Positions 1-8,290 of a DNA stretch of 41,244 nt are shown one piece after another. Made by a program: the position numbers and the translations under genes. The DNA is taken from positions 1 through 41,244 of the forward strand of contig RDOA01000030.1 of assembly GCA_011364925.1 (NCBI GenBank), read 5' to 3'. The DNA is from Promethearchaeota archaeon. GTDB lineage: Archaea > Asgardarchaeota > Lokiarchaeia > Sigyniarchaeales > SOKP01. Numbering within the stretch: the first letter of the stretch is position 1; each line of letters begins with the position of its first letter. The notes under the pieces are model-generated. The model saw only the letters and a program-made list of their open reading frames with translations. It was not told the origin of the DNA and did not search any database.

Positions 1-2
1 GT

Positions 3-1100
3 ACGACTGGAGTTCCTAAACCTGCTATTATCACTCATTACAACGCCGTCACTAATGCGAAACAAAACGTTATGTGGATGCCGGATGCAGAACATCCTAT
101 GGCATGCGTCGGTATTTTACCGATGTTCCACGCTTTTGGGATGACGATTGTTCAAAATGTGGTGATAGAAGGAGGGGATTTTAATATACTCTACGCGAAA
201 CGAGAACTCGATTTAAAAGAAGTCCTAGATATGATTACAGAAGTCGGACCCTCTGGAGGGGTCATATTACCAGGAGTGGAAAATCTTTTTATTGGTCTCA
301 CTCGTTATTTAAAAGAGAATCCCGACCCTAAACTTAAATCTATGTTCCGTTTATGCGTTAGCGGAGCAGGTCCATTACATAAACCTGTTAAGGATGCGTT
401 TGAAGCTGTAACTGGTGGAACTTTGGTAGAAGCGTATGGTCTTACTGAATGTACAACAGCAGTCAGTGCAGGACCCTTTAATGGAACAGATACACCTGGA
501 ACAATAGGATTACCTTATCCTGGTGTTGATTGGGCAATTTTTGATTCTGAAGATTTTAATAAAGGTCCAATAAAAGGATTTGGAATAGAAAATACCGGAG
601 AGATATGTGTTTGCGGTCCACAAGTGATGAAAGGTTATTTGAATAGACCTGAAGCAACTGTAGAAACTTTAAAGGAGTGGGACGGGAGAACTTGGTGTCT
701 AACGGGTGATATTGGCTATATGGATGAATATGGGCAAATGGTCATTAGAGATCGAAAGAAACAAATGATCAAGTATAAAGGATATTCAGTCTTTCCGAAG
801 GAAGTCGAAGAACTTTTAGGTTCTCATCCCGATGTAATGGAAGTTGCGGTCGCTGGCTTGCCCGATCTTGAAACAGGAGAAATGGTTAAAGCTTGGGTTC
901 AATTAAAGGACGAATCAGTAGGAAAGATTACATCTGAAGAATTGATTGCTTGGAGCAAAGAAAATATAACTCATTATAAGTGTCCTAAGCAGATTGATAT
1001 AATTGAAGAAATCCCCAAATCCATGGTAGGTAAAGTCCAGAGAAGAGAATTACAAATCAACGATCCAATTTGGAAAGAGAAATTCGGAAGCAATAAATAA
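3..1100 (+). CDS. Acyl-CoA synthetase (AMP-forming), 3' part
   Basis: This is the C-terminal 365 residues of an AMP-dependent acyl-CoA/fatty-acid ligase. Such enzymes activate a carboxylic acid to acyl-AMP and then to acyl-CoA. The frame is open from base 3 and begins inside the P-loop (TTGVPKPAIITH), so the true start lies left of the window. Other hallmarks are YGLTE near 435-449, the GEI...VMKGYLNRPEA segment, TGDIGYMDEYG near 703-735 followed by RDRKKQMIKYKG, and PKSMVGKVQRREL near 1015-1053 with the catalytic lysine of the C-terminal lid. It ends just before a T-rich stretch. The exact acyl substrate cannot be read from sequence. A medium- or long-chain fatty acid is plausible, given the hydratase and dehydrogenases elsewhere in the window, but that is inference. 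Confidence 0.93.
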   Translation, partial: TTGVPKPAIITHYNAVTNAKQNVMWMPDAEHPMACVGILPMFHAFGMTIVQNVVIEGGDFNILYAKRELDLKEVLDMITEVGPSGGVILPGVENLFIGLTRYLKENPDPKLKSMFRLCVSGAGPLHKPVKDAFEAVTGGTLVEAYGLTECTTAVSAGPFNGTDTPGTIGLPYPGVDWAIFDSEDFNKGPIKGFGIENTGEICVCGPQVMKGYLNRPEATVETLKEWDGRTWCLTGDIGYMDEYGQMVIRDRKKQMIKYKGYSVFPKEVEELLGSHPDVMEVAVAGLPDLETGEMVKAWVQLKDESVGKITSEELIAWSKENITHYKCPKQIDIIEEIPKSMVGKVQRRELQINDPIWKEKFGSNK

Positions 1101-1208
1101 ATTTTACTTTCATTTTTTTAATTCTACTCGTCATTTAAGTTATAAGAAGCAAGTATTTATTCAATTATAATCAAACCAATTTAGTATACAAATAATCTGT
1201 GAGAGTAG

Positions 1209-1676
1209 ATGAAAGATAAATTTCAACTCATAGGTAAGAAAATTCAAGAATTTTCATTACCAAATACGAAAGGAGAAACAATAAATATTAGATCTTTTGA
1301 AGGAAAGAAAAATGTAATCGTCATATTGTTTCGGAGTATCAACTGACCTTACTGTAGATGGCATGCAGCACATTTAAGGAAAGATTATGAAAAATTCGGA
1401 GAAATGGAAACCGTCCTTTATCCAATTTTAGCAGATTCTGAAAATAATGCGAAAAAATTAGAACAAAAATATGCTCGTAAATATCCGATATTCTACGACC
1501 CAACAAAGAAGGTGCCAAAAATGCTGAATCAAGAGGTAAAATTATTAAAACTCGGGAGGATGCCGGGACTTTTGATTATAGATAAAGAAGGGATTATTCA
1601 ATATGCTTATTACGGAGACAGTATGAGTGATATTCCTGAGAATGAAATACTTTTCGAGGTATTAAAAAAAATATAA
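1209..1676 (+). CDS. Predicted selenoprotein, peroxiredoxin/thioredoxin-like (UxxC)
   Basis: Read through one in-frame TGA (1344-1346), this is a 155-residue AhpC/TSA-type thioredoxin-fold protein. Residues 1-45 give the usual N-terminal strand (IGKKIQEFSLPNTKGE) and the strand before the active site (VIVILFRSIN). The TGA is codon 46, followed by PYC, giving U46-P-Y-C49 where the family has CxxC. The same frame then continues with HLRKDYEKF, ILADSENNAKKLEQKY and PGLLIIDKEGIIQYAYYGDS, normal for the fold. No frameshift is needed, and the part before the TGA is as well conserved in style as the part after it. TGA decoded as selenocysteine is therefore the best reading. An automatic caller would probably report only a truncated protein from 1404. 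Likely role: thiol/selenol peroxidase or redox protein. The selenocysteine machinery is not in this window. Confidence 0.85.
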
Positions 1677-1683
1677 ATAAAGC

Positions 1684-1754
1684 ATTTGGAGAAAGTAGAA
1701 TCGAAAACCAAAATGACATTTTACTTTTAAAAGGTTAGCCACACCTTTCCAAAT
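1684..1754 (+). promoter_or_regulatory. Structured 3' region, SECIS candidate
   Basis: Begins 8 bases after the stop of the first predicted selenoprotein. An outer pairing ATTTGGA (1684-1690) with TCCAAAT (1748-1754) encloses two hairpins. One is AAAGTAGAAT (1692-1701) with ATTTTACTTT (1718-1727), 10 bp with one G-U. The other is AAAGGT (1730-1735) with ACCTTT (1743-1748), which shares one base with the outer helix. The inner loop contains GAAAACC and ATGA. Archaeal SECIS elements lie in 3' untranslated regions, so the place fits. I could not match it convincingly to the methanogen consensus. Confidence 0.35.
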
Positions 1755-1794
1755 CAATATAAATTTGTTTATGAAATTTGGGTATTTATATGAG

Positions 1795-1822
1795 TTTTTA
1801 ATTTTTTTTTCTCTTTTTTTAT
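1795..1822 (+). terminator. T-rich transcription terminator
   Basis: A pyrimidine tract with runs of 5, 9 and 7 T follows the selenoprotein gene and its structured 3' region. Archaeal RNA polymerase terminates at such T-runs. A similar tract lies at 2252-2287. Confidence 0.5.
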
Positions 1823-2431
1823 TAGAATTTTTCAATTATTCTTTACATCCAATATAGATATTTTGATAGAAGCAAGCTGGTTCTACAAGAGTTTAATAAA
1901 TGTTTGAGAGTTCATTAAAAGTTTTGCATGGCAAACTACATATATATTTTTATCATATTATAATTTAATAAAGAAACAATTGAAAAAAAAGGTTAAAACA
2001 AAATGAATGGAAAAGGAAAGGAATTGATGGTAAAGAACGCGGGATTTGTCCCTAAATATCCCATTTATTAATCAAATTCAATTTTATTTAATTTTTATAT
2101 TCACGCTCACAAAATTAACAGAATTTCCTGAAAAGAAAAATAATAATAAAAAACATAGTAAACCAAAAAAACAATATGGAGGTGGAAAGGATGAATAAAG
2201 CGAATAGAAAGCAAGAACCTCGTTTCTCATGTTATTTTTCTAGATATACCAGTTTTTAATTTTTTTCTCTTTTTATTTTTAATTTTTCTATTTCTTAAAA
2301 TTGTTTACTCCTTATCTTTTAGTTCTTTATAGTCTTATTAATTACGTCTTTTTTGGTGTTTTCCGTGATTTTAAGACAAAATTCAAATTTAGTCCAAGAT
2401 CCCATTTGTAGTTTACAAGTGAAAACTACTA
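1823..2431. other. Gene-poor AT-rich stretch with two 22-codon frames
   Basis: No recognisable gene lies between the first selenoprotein region and 2432. Two frames of exactly 22 codons have Shine-Dalgarno-like sequences: 2003-2071 (AAAGGTT before ATG; peptide ends VPKYPIY) and 2191-2259 (GGAGGTGG before ATG; begins MNKANRKQEPRF). A T-rich tract follows at 2252-2287, as expected at a transcript end. They may be small proteins, the ends of a small RNA, or nothing. I recognise no family and saw no tRNA-like fold. Confidence 0.3.
2191..2259 (+). CDS. Possible 22-residue small protein
   Basis: ATG at 2191 follows a strong Shine-Dalgarno GGAGGTGG (2178-2185), and the 22-codon frame ends in TAA directly at a T-rich terminator-like tract. 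The peptide is basic at its N-terminus (MNKANRKQEPRF) and aromatic towards its end. I recognise no family. The ribosome-binding site is the only positive evidence. Confidence 0.2.
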   Translation: MNKANRKQEPRFSCYFSRYTSF

Positions 2432-3160
2432 ATGGATTTTTTCAAATTTATACATATAATGCAGATCACGGGTAGGTATGTAGATTTAGAGAATTTTTAT
2501 ATTAATGTTCTATTTAATGACGGGGAATGTCTTGAGGGATTTAAGGCCGCTTTTGGATTTGCTGCCTTAGTTTATAACGGAGAAACTGGAGGTTATATTC
2601 TATTTGATACAGGTAGCAATGGAGATGTTTTACTTCATAATCTTAATCAGTTAGACATAGCTGTTTCCGAAATCGCAAAAGTGGTAATATCACACAATCA
2701 TCCAGATCATACCAATGGTTTAGAGAGTATCTATAGCAAAAATAGCAACCTAGAAATCTTTGTTCCTGTAGAAAATCAAATTACATACAACAGAAAATAT
2801 CCTCTATCTAAGGTGTTTGGTGTAAGCGAAGAAATGGAGATAGAGAAGAATGTGTTTCTTTCGGGACAATTAGGGAATTACCTAAAAGAACAGGCAATGT
2901 TATTAAAAACGCGAGAAAATAAAGGAATCTTGCTCGTAGGGTGTTGTCATCCTGGCTTGATTGAAATCTTCAATGCTTTTTCGAATCGAGGAAAAATTGA
3001 AGCCATTATCGGAGGCTTTCACAATACCAGAATCTTTTCGCCTTTAGAATCGTTAAATTTCATTGGAGCTTGTCATTGTACCAAATATAGTGACATTTTA
3101 AAGGTAAAATATCCTGGAAAGTTTCACGAGATTAAAGTAGGCGAAGGACTCTTTTTTTAA
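2432..3160 (+). CDS. Metallo-beta-lactamase-fold hydrolase (COG1237-like)
   Basis: A 242-residue metallo-beta-lactamase-fold protein. The metal-binding signature is SHNHPDHTNGL (H88, H90, D92, H93), preceded by YILFDTGS and followed by a VGCCHPG segment and IIGGFHN. That combination is typical of the subfamily containing archaeal dihydropterin-methyl-ribofuranosylaminobenzene phosphate synthase-like proteins, although the subfamily's exact reaction is uncertain. The usual SHGHWDH sequence is changed to SHNHPDH, keeping the ligands. There is no clear ribosome-binding site. A second ATG at 2459 (MQITGRYVDLE) would start closer to the first beta strand and could be the real one. It stands alone and converges with the DUF364 gene, 24 bases away. 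Confidence 0.8.
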   Translation: MDFFKFIHIMQITGRYVDLENFYINVLFNDGECLEGFKAAFGFAALVYNGETGGYILFDTGSNGDVLLHNLNQLDIAVSEIAKVVISHNHPDHTNGLESIYSKNSNLEIFVPVENQITYNRKYPLSKVFGVSEEMEIEKNVFLSGQLGNYLKEQAMLLKTRENKGILLVGCCHPGLIEIFNAFSNRGKIEAIIGGFHNTRIFSPLESLNFIGACHCTKYSDILKVKYPGKFHEIKVGEGLFF

Positions 3161-3184
3161 TTTAAATCTTTTTTTTTAATTATT

Positions 3185-3997
3185 TTATTCTTTAATAAAA
3201 TTGTATTTTTTCCCATATCTTTTAAAAAGTTTAGTTCCTCCTCCCTCCTGTAAGATTTTTATTGTAGACTCGGAATCAAGCATTTTCATTCCTCCAACAA
3301 TATTCACACCTTTATCAAATAAAATGTCGGGGAGAAAACTTACACTAGGTCCGAGTATAACAATTGCATTGGCTCTGTTCTTAAAAAGTGATAAGATGTG
3401 TTCTAAAGTATCGTTGATTAATGTCGTACCTGTGCAAAATAAAATATCCGTTTCCATTTCGCTTTCTTTTAACTCTTCAACATCTTTTATTATTGGGATA
3501 TTACGATAAGACGAGTTAATCAAGGGATTATTATCAATTATTCTAATTAGCCTTGTTTTGGTTAATACGCTTTTGATCATGGGTTTCATGAAACCAATAA
3601 AAATTGTTCTTGTCTGTTTGTTAATTTTTAAAAAATCTATTAAATTCTCTTTAACTTCTTTATAAGGGTTTCTTATTTCCAAAATATGCTGAGATGCAGC
3701 GTTTAACGATGCGATACCAATAATTTTTTCTAAACTAGGTCCATTATAAGACCAACTCATTAACTCTTTAAAAGATTTATCAGTTAACTTTCCTGCAAAT
3801 TCAATTTTAGTACAATATGTTGATTGGATAATATTTGGTAATGTAGATGCTAAGCCTAAAAACGGATCATATGCGTAACTAATTAATTCTACTCCAGTAT
3901 ATCCTAGTCCTATTACCACTCTGTTTACTTTTGGAGGTAAAATTTTGTGATATTTGTAAATCTGTTCTACGAGGTTTACTGTTTTTTCTAAAATCAT
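3185..3997 (-). CDS. DUF364 family protein (putative heavy-metal chelation)
   Basis: A 270-residue protein of the DUF364 type. Family features visible are VVIGLGYTGVEL near residues 27-38, GIASLNAASQH, a Rossmann-like C-terminal half with DILFCTGTTLINDTLEHIL, and ILGPSVSFLPD followed by GVNIVGGM and a final EGGGTKLFKRYGKKY. The family has been proposed to chelate metals or handle a metal cofactor. No reaction is established. The gene is alone, with its promoter facing the cyclophilin-like gene across 173 bases. I am confident of the family and make no claim on function. Confidence 0.75.
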   Translation of the reverse strand: MILEKTVNLVEQIYKYHKILPPKVNRVVIGLGYTGVELISYAYDPFLGLASTLPNIIQSTYCTKIEFAGKLTDKSFKELMSWSYNGPSLEKIIGIASLNAASQHILEIRNPYKEVKENLIDFLKINKQTRTIFIGFMKPMIKSVLTKTRLIRIIDNNPLINSSYRNIPIIKDVEELKESEMETDILFCTGTTLINDTLEHILSLFKNRANAIVILGPSVSFLPDILFDKGVNIVGGMKMLDSESTIKILQEGGGTKLFKRYGKKYNFIKE

Positions 3998-4170
3998 CGT
4001 TTACTTAAGTGATATGTTTTTTATGCTTGTGCTGAAATTCATAAGTCATTCTAGATTAATTAATTATCAGTAATTTAGAAAACTTTCTTGCCATGCACGA
4101 AACATTAAAAAAATATGGTAAATATCCTATCCAAGTTAATTAAAATAATTCAAAAACGAGAGTGTAAAGA

Positions 4171-4551
4171 ATGGAATACATAATAATTGAAAACGAGAAG
4201 CTTGGTCAAATTAAGGCAAAGTTGCTTATTGAAAAAAATCCAGAGACATGTAAAGCAATATGGGAAAAGCTACCATTCGACTTAAATCTAGCAAGGTGGG
4301 GAGAGGAACTTTATGGAGAAATACCTGTTGATATCGGTAAAGAAAATGGACAAGTTGATTGTGAAGTTGGAGATGTAGGGTATTGGCCGGATGGAAATGG
4401 TTTTTGTATATTTTTTGGTCCTACACCAGCAAGTAAAAGTGAAAAACCAAGAGCTGCATCTCCTGTTAACATATTTGCTAGAATTGAGGGTGACGCAAAA
4501 GTCTTCAATCAATTTCCTTCATTCAAAGGTTCTGTAAGGAAAGGAGTTTAA
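4171..4551 (+). CDS. Cyclophilin-like fold protein (TM1367 type)
   Basis: A 126-residue single-domain protein resembling the small cyclophilin-like family typified by Thermotoga TM1367. It has an N-terminal strand pair (IKAKLLIEKNPETCKAIWEKLPF), a central WGEELYGEIPVD segment, GDVGYWPDGNGFCIFFGPTPAS in the barrel, and PVNIFARIEGDAKVF at the end. True cyclophilins are peptidyl-prolyl isomerases. The catalytic arginine arrangement is not conserved in this subfamily, whose ligand is unknown. Monocistronic, with a TATA-like TTAATTAAAATAAT about 30 bases before the start. Confidence 0.72.
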   Translation: MEYIIIENEKLGQIKAKLLIEKNPETCKAIWEKLPFDLNLARWGEELYGEIPVDIGKENGQVDCEVGDVGYWPDGNGFCIFFGPTPASKSEKPRAASPVNIFARIEGDAKVFNQFPSFKGSVRKGV

Positions 4552-4666
4552 CATCTTAAGCAACTTGTTTAGTTGGATACTATAAATAAGAAAAACTTAA
4601 TTAGCTTACATCTCTCTCCTATAAAAGCTAATTTTAGAATTTAATTTTTGATGTGAATCCTTCTTA

Positions 4667-5899
4667 ATGACTCAAGAGGAAAAATTCGACAAACGCCTTT
4701 TAATCATTTTCATGATTCAATTTACGGAAGTCTTAGGATTCAGCAGCGTAATGCCTTTAATACCGATTTTAGGGATAGATTTGGGTTTAACCACGTTTCA
4801 AGTGGGATTAATTTTAAGTATTTTTAGCTTATGCCAACTATTCGCAAGTCCAATTACAGGTAAAATTAGTGACAGGTTCGGAAGAAAGCCGTTGTTATTG
4901 TTCAGTCAAATGAGCACTCTTATAGGATTTATTCTTCTTGGATTTGCTAATAATGTCTGGATACTAATTGCCGCTCGTCTTGTAGACGGTCTTTTAGGAA
5001 GTAATATGACGGTTACTCAAGCATATATTAGTGACGTAACGACTCATAATCAAAGAACTAAAACTTACGGTTATTCAAGCGCAGTTTTTGGTGCAGGATT
5101 AATTTTTGGCCCTATGATTGGAGGAGTGTTATTAATAATCAGCTTTTCGGCTCCCTTTTTCTTTGCAGCTGGCGTGTGCCTTCTTTCTATTATTTTAGTA
5201 ATACTTTTTCTACCAGAGTCAATACCAGAAAAAAAAAGTAAGTTTAGCTTGAAGTTTAGAGAGATATTACCTATTAATGAAACTAAAAGCTTTTTCAAAT
5301 CAGCAGAAACTCGAGGCATTTTAATAGTTTTCTTCCTTTATAGCTTCGGATTCTTTCTGTTTATTTCGACATTTGCTCTTTTTACTACAGAGCAGCTTAC
5401 TATAACACCCCAACAAATTACTTTTTATATGTCCTGGCTCGGTATTCTTAGAGTACTATTTCAAAGCGTTCTGATTACCCCAATATTAAAGAAAGTGAGT
5501 GAAAACACAACGCTGTTTTCAGGTATCGTAGCATTAGCATTCACGATGCTATTTCTTATTTTCGTATCAAATTACTGGATCGCATTCATTCCAATTTCCT
5601 TTTTAGCCTTTGGAACCGGGGTAACTCGTCCTATTCTAACCAGTAAATTGACAAAAGTAGGTAAAAGGGAAGATGTTGGTAGTTTACTTGGCGTGAATAA
5701 TGCGTTAAATAGTATCGCTCAAATTATAACCCCAATTCTTGGTGGAGCAATCTTAGAACTTTTCCCCCCTCAAATACTCCCTCTCTTATCAGCAATCATA
5801 TTCTCTGTTATATTTATTTTATGGCGCTGGGCATTTGTTAAACCTTTTCAAGAACAAAAAGAATCATTAATAAAATCAAAAGAACCTATTATCGCCTAA
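4667..5899 (+). CDS. MFS transporter, drug-efflux type
   Basis: A 410-residue major facilitator superfamily transporter of the usual length with about 12 hydrophobic segments. The first lies near residues 10-32. The diagnostic loop between helices 2 and 3 is GKISDRFGRKPL (residues 65-76), and the helix-5 region carries SAVFGAGLIFGPMIGG, the antiporter-type motif C. A charged central loop (LPESIPEKKSKFSLKF) separates the two halves. These features place it near DHA1 (TetA-like) multidrug:proton antiporters of the cytoplasmic membrane. The substrate cannot be inferred. The reading frame starts at the first ATG after a short AT-rich gap and the gene is monocistronic. Confidence 0.88.
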   Translation: MTQEEKFDKRLLIIFMIQFTEVLGFSSVMPLIPILGIDLGLTTFQVGLILSIFSLCQLFASPITGKISDRFGRKPLLLFSQMSTLIGFILLGFANNVWILIAARLVDGLLGSNMTVTQAYISDVTTHNQRTKTYGYSSAVFGAGLIFGPMIGGVLLIISFSAPFFFAAGVCLLSIILVILFLPESIPEKKSKFSLKFREILPINETKSFFKSAETRGILIVFFLYSFGFFLFISTFALFTTEQLTITPQQITFYMSWLGILRVLFQSVLITPILKKVSENTTLFSGIVALAFTMLFLIFVSNYWIAFIPISFLAFGTGVTRPILTSKLTKVGKREDVGSLLGVNNALNSIAQIITPILGGAILELFPPQILPLLSAIIFSVIFILWRWAFVKPFQEQKESLIKSKEPIIA

Positions 5900-6016
5900 G
5901 AATTTTAAATGTTTTTCTCCTCCTATAGAATTTTTATCGAGAAAAATATTCCAAAAATTGAAATAAAACAAAAAAAAATGTATTATTAATTTATATCTCG
6001 TTACATAAAACTATGA

Positions 6017-6232
6017 TTAAAAACCAGTTCCAAGCATTACATTAGTTGCTTTTATAATTGCTACAACATCTTTTCCTTCTTTTAACTTTAACCTTTCAGC
6101 GGATGCCTTTGTAATTATGGATGCTATTTCCATGTCTCCTGGTAATTGAATAACAACTTCAGAATTAACAGCACCATGAGTTACTTTTTTTACTTTACCT
6201 CTTAATACATTTCTAGCACTTATTTCTGGCAT
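6017..6232 (-). CDS. mop: Molbindin (single TOBE/Mop domain)
   Basis: A complete 71-residue Mop protein. It shows the whole family pattern: ISARNVLRGKVKKVTHGAVN, then EVVIQLPGDMEIASIITKAS, AERLKLKEG and VVAIIKATNVMLGTGF. Such proteins assemble into oligomeric rings that bind molybdate or tungstate in the cytoplasm and store it or deliver it for pterin-cofactor synthesis. An oxyanion carrier fits a genome encoding the tungsten-type aldehyde oxidoreductase at 15343-17217. It stands alone, divergent from the decarboxylase gene. Confidence 0.92.
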   Translation of the reverse strand: MPEISARNVLRGKVKKVTHGAVNSEVVIQLPGDMEIASIITKASAERLKLKEGKDVVAIIKATNVMLGTGF

Positions 6233-6444
6233 GAGATTTGATAAGTTAACAAAGTATATATTTATGGTGGTAAAACTTCTAATGTAAAACTCTTTTCGTA
6301 GAAATAATAATTAAAGAAATATTCCACACTTGAAAACAATAAGACTGAGAAACAACCTAATTTTATAAAAGAATATCAAATTCTTTTTAAAACACGAAAC
6401 TAATATTTTTCTTAATTAAAGACTAAAACGAATTAGATATTGGA

Positions 6445-7581
6445 ATGATAAAAGAATCAAAAATTTTAGATATTGCCTCTGAAAATGGAACACCCTTAAT
6501 TATTATTGATCATAACCAAATAAAAAAGAATTTTGAAATTTTCCGCAAAAATCTTCCTCGTGTGAAACCTTATTATGCGATTAAAGCCAATCCTGAACCT
6601 GAAATAGTAAAAACGTTATATAAAATGGGAGCTGGATTTGATATCGCATCTTGGGAAGAGTTTGAAATAGTTTACAATGCAATTGAAGGAATGGAGAATG
6701 AAAAAGATAGGTTTATGAACGACAAAACAATTTACGCTAACCCTGTAAAGAGAATTGATTCATTAAAGAAATTAGCTGATTACTCCTTACGAATGACCTT
6801 TGATAATTATATTGAAATAGAGAAAATTGCTCAGTACTGTAGAAATTCTCGCTTGGTTTTGAGAGTGGATGTACCTAATTTAAGATCAATCGTAGAGTTA
6901 TCTACTAAATTCGGAGCTAATCAAGAAATTTGTATGGATCTCATAAATTACGCAAAAAAATACGGTTTATATGTAGAAGGATTAAGCTTTCATGTAGGGA
7001 GTCAGTGTATTAATATTGATAACTATGCTCAAGCATTTAAAATTAATCGTAATATTTTCAAACAAGCAGAGGAAATTGGTATAAAATTAAAACTATTAGA
7101 TATAGGAGGCGGTTTTCCAGCCCCATATGAAGAAGATGTACCATCATTTGAAAGCGTTGCCGAAGTAATTAATGAAAATATAACTCATTACTTTGATGAT
7201 CCTGATATAGAAATTATTGCTGAACCTGGACGTTTTTTAGTAGCAACAGCAGCAGTAACAGTTGTAGAGATTAATGGTAAAGCTTTACGGGACAATAAAA
7301 TATTTTACTATGTTAATGATGGAGTATATAATACCTTTTCTGGAACGATTTTCGATCATATTCAATACCATTTTAAAGCATTCAAAACTGGTGAGTTAAA
7401 GGAGAGCGCTATAGTAGGACCTACATGCGATGCTCTAGATAAAATTTCCCTTAATGAACACTTACCAGATTTGAATATAGGTGATTTAATTTATTCTGAA
7501 AAAACGGGTGCTTATACTAATGCTTCTGCTACACATTTTAATGGTTTTCCTCCCGCCAAAATTGTCCACATTAATATTTAA
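6445..7581 (+). CDS. Ornithine/lysine decarboxylase-like enzyme, PLP fold type III
   Basis: A 378-residue PLP-dependent basic amino acid decarboxylase of the alanine-racemase fold. YYAIKANP carries the PLP lysine (K47). Next are GAGFDIASWEEFE, HVGSQC, the glycine loop LLDIGGGFP (residues 218-225), AEPGRF (259-264) and GPTCDALDKI with catalytic C328 from the neighbouring subunit. GVYNTFSGTIFDH and the GAYTNASATHFNGF ending resemble ornithine decarboxylase more than diaminopimelate decarboxylase, which usually has CESGD at the cysteine motif. The expected role is diamine production (putrescine or cadaverine) for polyamines. Substrate choice between ornithine, lysine and related compounds is uncertain. 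Monocistronic. Confidence 0.85.
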   Translation: MIKESKILDIASENGTPLIIIDHNQIKKNFEIFRKNLPRVKPYYAIKANPEPEIVKTLYKMGAGFDIASWEEFEIVYNAIEGMENEKDRFMNDKTIYANPVKRIDSLKKLADYSLRMTFDNYIEIEKIAQYCRNSRLVLRVDVPNLRSIVELSTKFGANQEICMDLINYAKKYGLYVEGLSFHVGSQCINIDNYAQAFKINRNIFKQAEEIGIKLKLLDIGGGFPAPYEEDVPSFESVAEVINENITHYFDDPDIEIIAEPGRFLVATAAVTVVEINGKALRDNKIFYYVNDGVYNTFSGTIFDHIQYHFKAFKTGELKESAIVGPTCDALDKISLNEHLPDLNIGDLIYSEKTGAYTNASATHFNGFPPAKIVHINI

Positions 7582-7655
7582 TCAATCTTTAAGATTTTAG
7601 CTTACAGATTAAATATATTATTGTTTTTTTTAATAATATTGGTATATATACATTT

Positions 7656-7681
7656 GATCGTGAAACTCAGCTTTCACGATC
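7656..7681 (+). promoter_or_regulatory. Perfect 10-bp inverted repeat, operator candidate
   Basis: GATCGTGAAA (7656-7665) and TTTCACGATC (7672-7681) form a perfect 10-bp inverted repeat with a six-base centre. It sits just downstream of a TATA-like GGTATATATACA (7641-7652), about where transcription of the next gene would begin. That suggests a repressor site or a 5' RNA hairpin. It could instead be a terminator of the decarboxylase gene, but no T-run follows it. Confidence 0.5.
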
Positions 7682-7765
7682 TTAGATGTTAGAGAAATTT
7701 TAAGAAGATTTTAAATTCTTTTTTATCTTGTTTGTTTAATAGAAATTAAGAAGTGAAATAATCAA

Positions 7766-8263
7766 TTGAGGAAAAAAATTGGCTTAGTCTTAGCGCTTGT
7801 TAGTTTTACATTATTTTCAACGGTCTTATTAATTTATATGTGGCCTTTCCCAGATTCTGGATGGGACTATTATACTGAGCCAAGTATATTTTCAGCTATG
7901 GAAGAAGTTGATGTTAATGGTATAATATATTCTTTAGAGCCCTATATGTGGCGTGATTTCATGCCAAGTTCACCTCCAGATGGCAAACCTTTAATTGTTA
8001 TTGTAAGAATACGCGCACTAGGGGTAGATATTTTTCCTTCCTTAACGAAAATTGAGCGATTGTGGTTAATTGACGGGTTAAATGTCATTTCAGCATTACC
8101 TACAGAAGAATTATCAGTAAATGGTAATGTGTTAGAAATGGTATTTCGAAATGGACCAAAATGGGGACCGGGTATAACTGTGGATGTTATTGTAAAACTT
8201 AATGATAATAATTTTCCTTTTTGTGTTAAGGCTGTTAATCAAACAATTCAACGAACAGATTAA
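7766..8263 (+). CDS. Membrane-anchored extracytoplasmic protein, unknown
   Basis: A 165-residue protein with one N-terminal hydrophobic segment (about residues 5-26, after RKK) that could be an uncleaved anchor or signal peptide. A soluble domain rich in aromatic residues and prolines follows (WPFPDSGWDYY, YMWRDFMPSSPPDGKP, NGPKWGPGITVDV). The only usable start is TTG at 7766, 85 bases after the perfect inverted repeat. I recognise no family. It precedes the two GNAT genes by 27 bases but those have their own conserved promoter, so operon membership is doubtful. Confidence 0.6.
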   Translation: MRKKIGLVLALVSFTLFSTVLLIYMWPFPDSGWDYYTEPSIFSAMEEVDVNGIIYSLEPYMWRDFMPSSPPDGKPLIVIVRIRALGVDIFPSLTKIERLWLIDGLNVISALPTEELSVNGNVLEMVFRNGPKWGPGITVDVIVKLNDNNFPFCVKAVNQTIQRTD

Positions 8264-8271
8264 TTACATTT

Positions 8272-8290
8272 AAATAGGCTCTAGCTTATC
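8272..8290 (+). promoter_or_regulatory. Promoter copy 1 of the GNAT pair
   Basis: AAATAGGCTCTAGCTTATC runs directly into the ATG of the first acetyltransferase. It matches AAATAGGCTCTAGTTTATT (8877-8895) before the second at 17 of 19 positions. The TTTAAATA at its 5' edge can be the TATA box, implying a leaderless or nearly leaderless transcript. Confidence 0.55.

Noticed and set aside
1344-1346. TGA as a disabling nonsense mutation or sequencing error
   Set aside because: A second thioredoxin-fold gene in the window has TGA at the equivalent active-site codon, and both frames are intact on each side.
3201-3509. Plus-strand 102-codon frame within the DUF364 gene
   Set aside because: It is antisense to a well-supported family member and has low-complexity Ser/Leu/Ile composition typical of a shadow frame.
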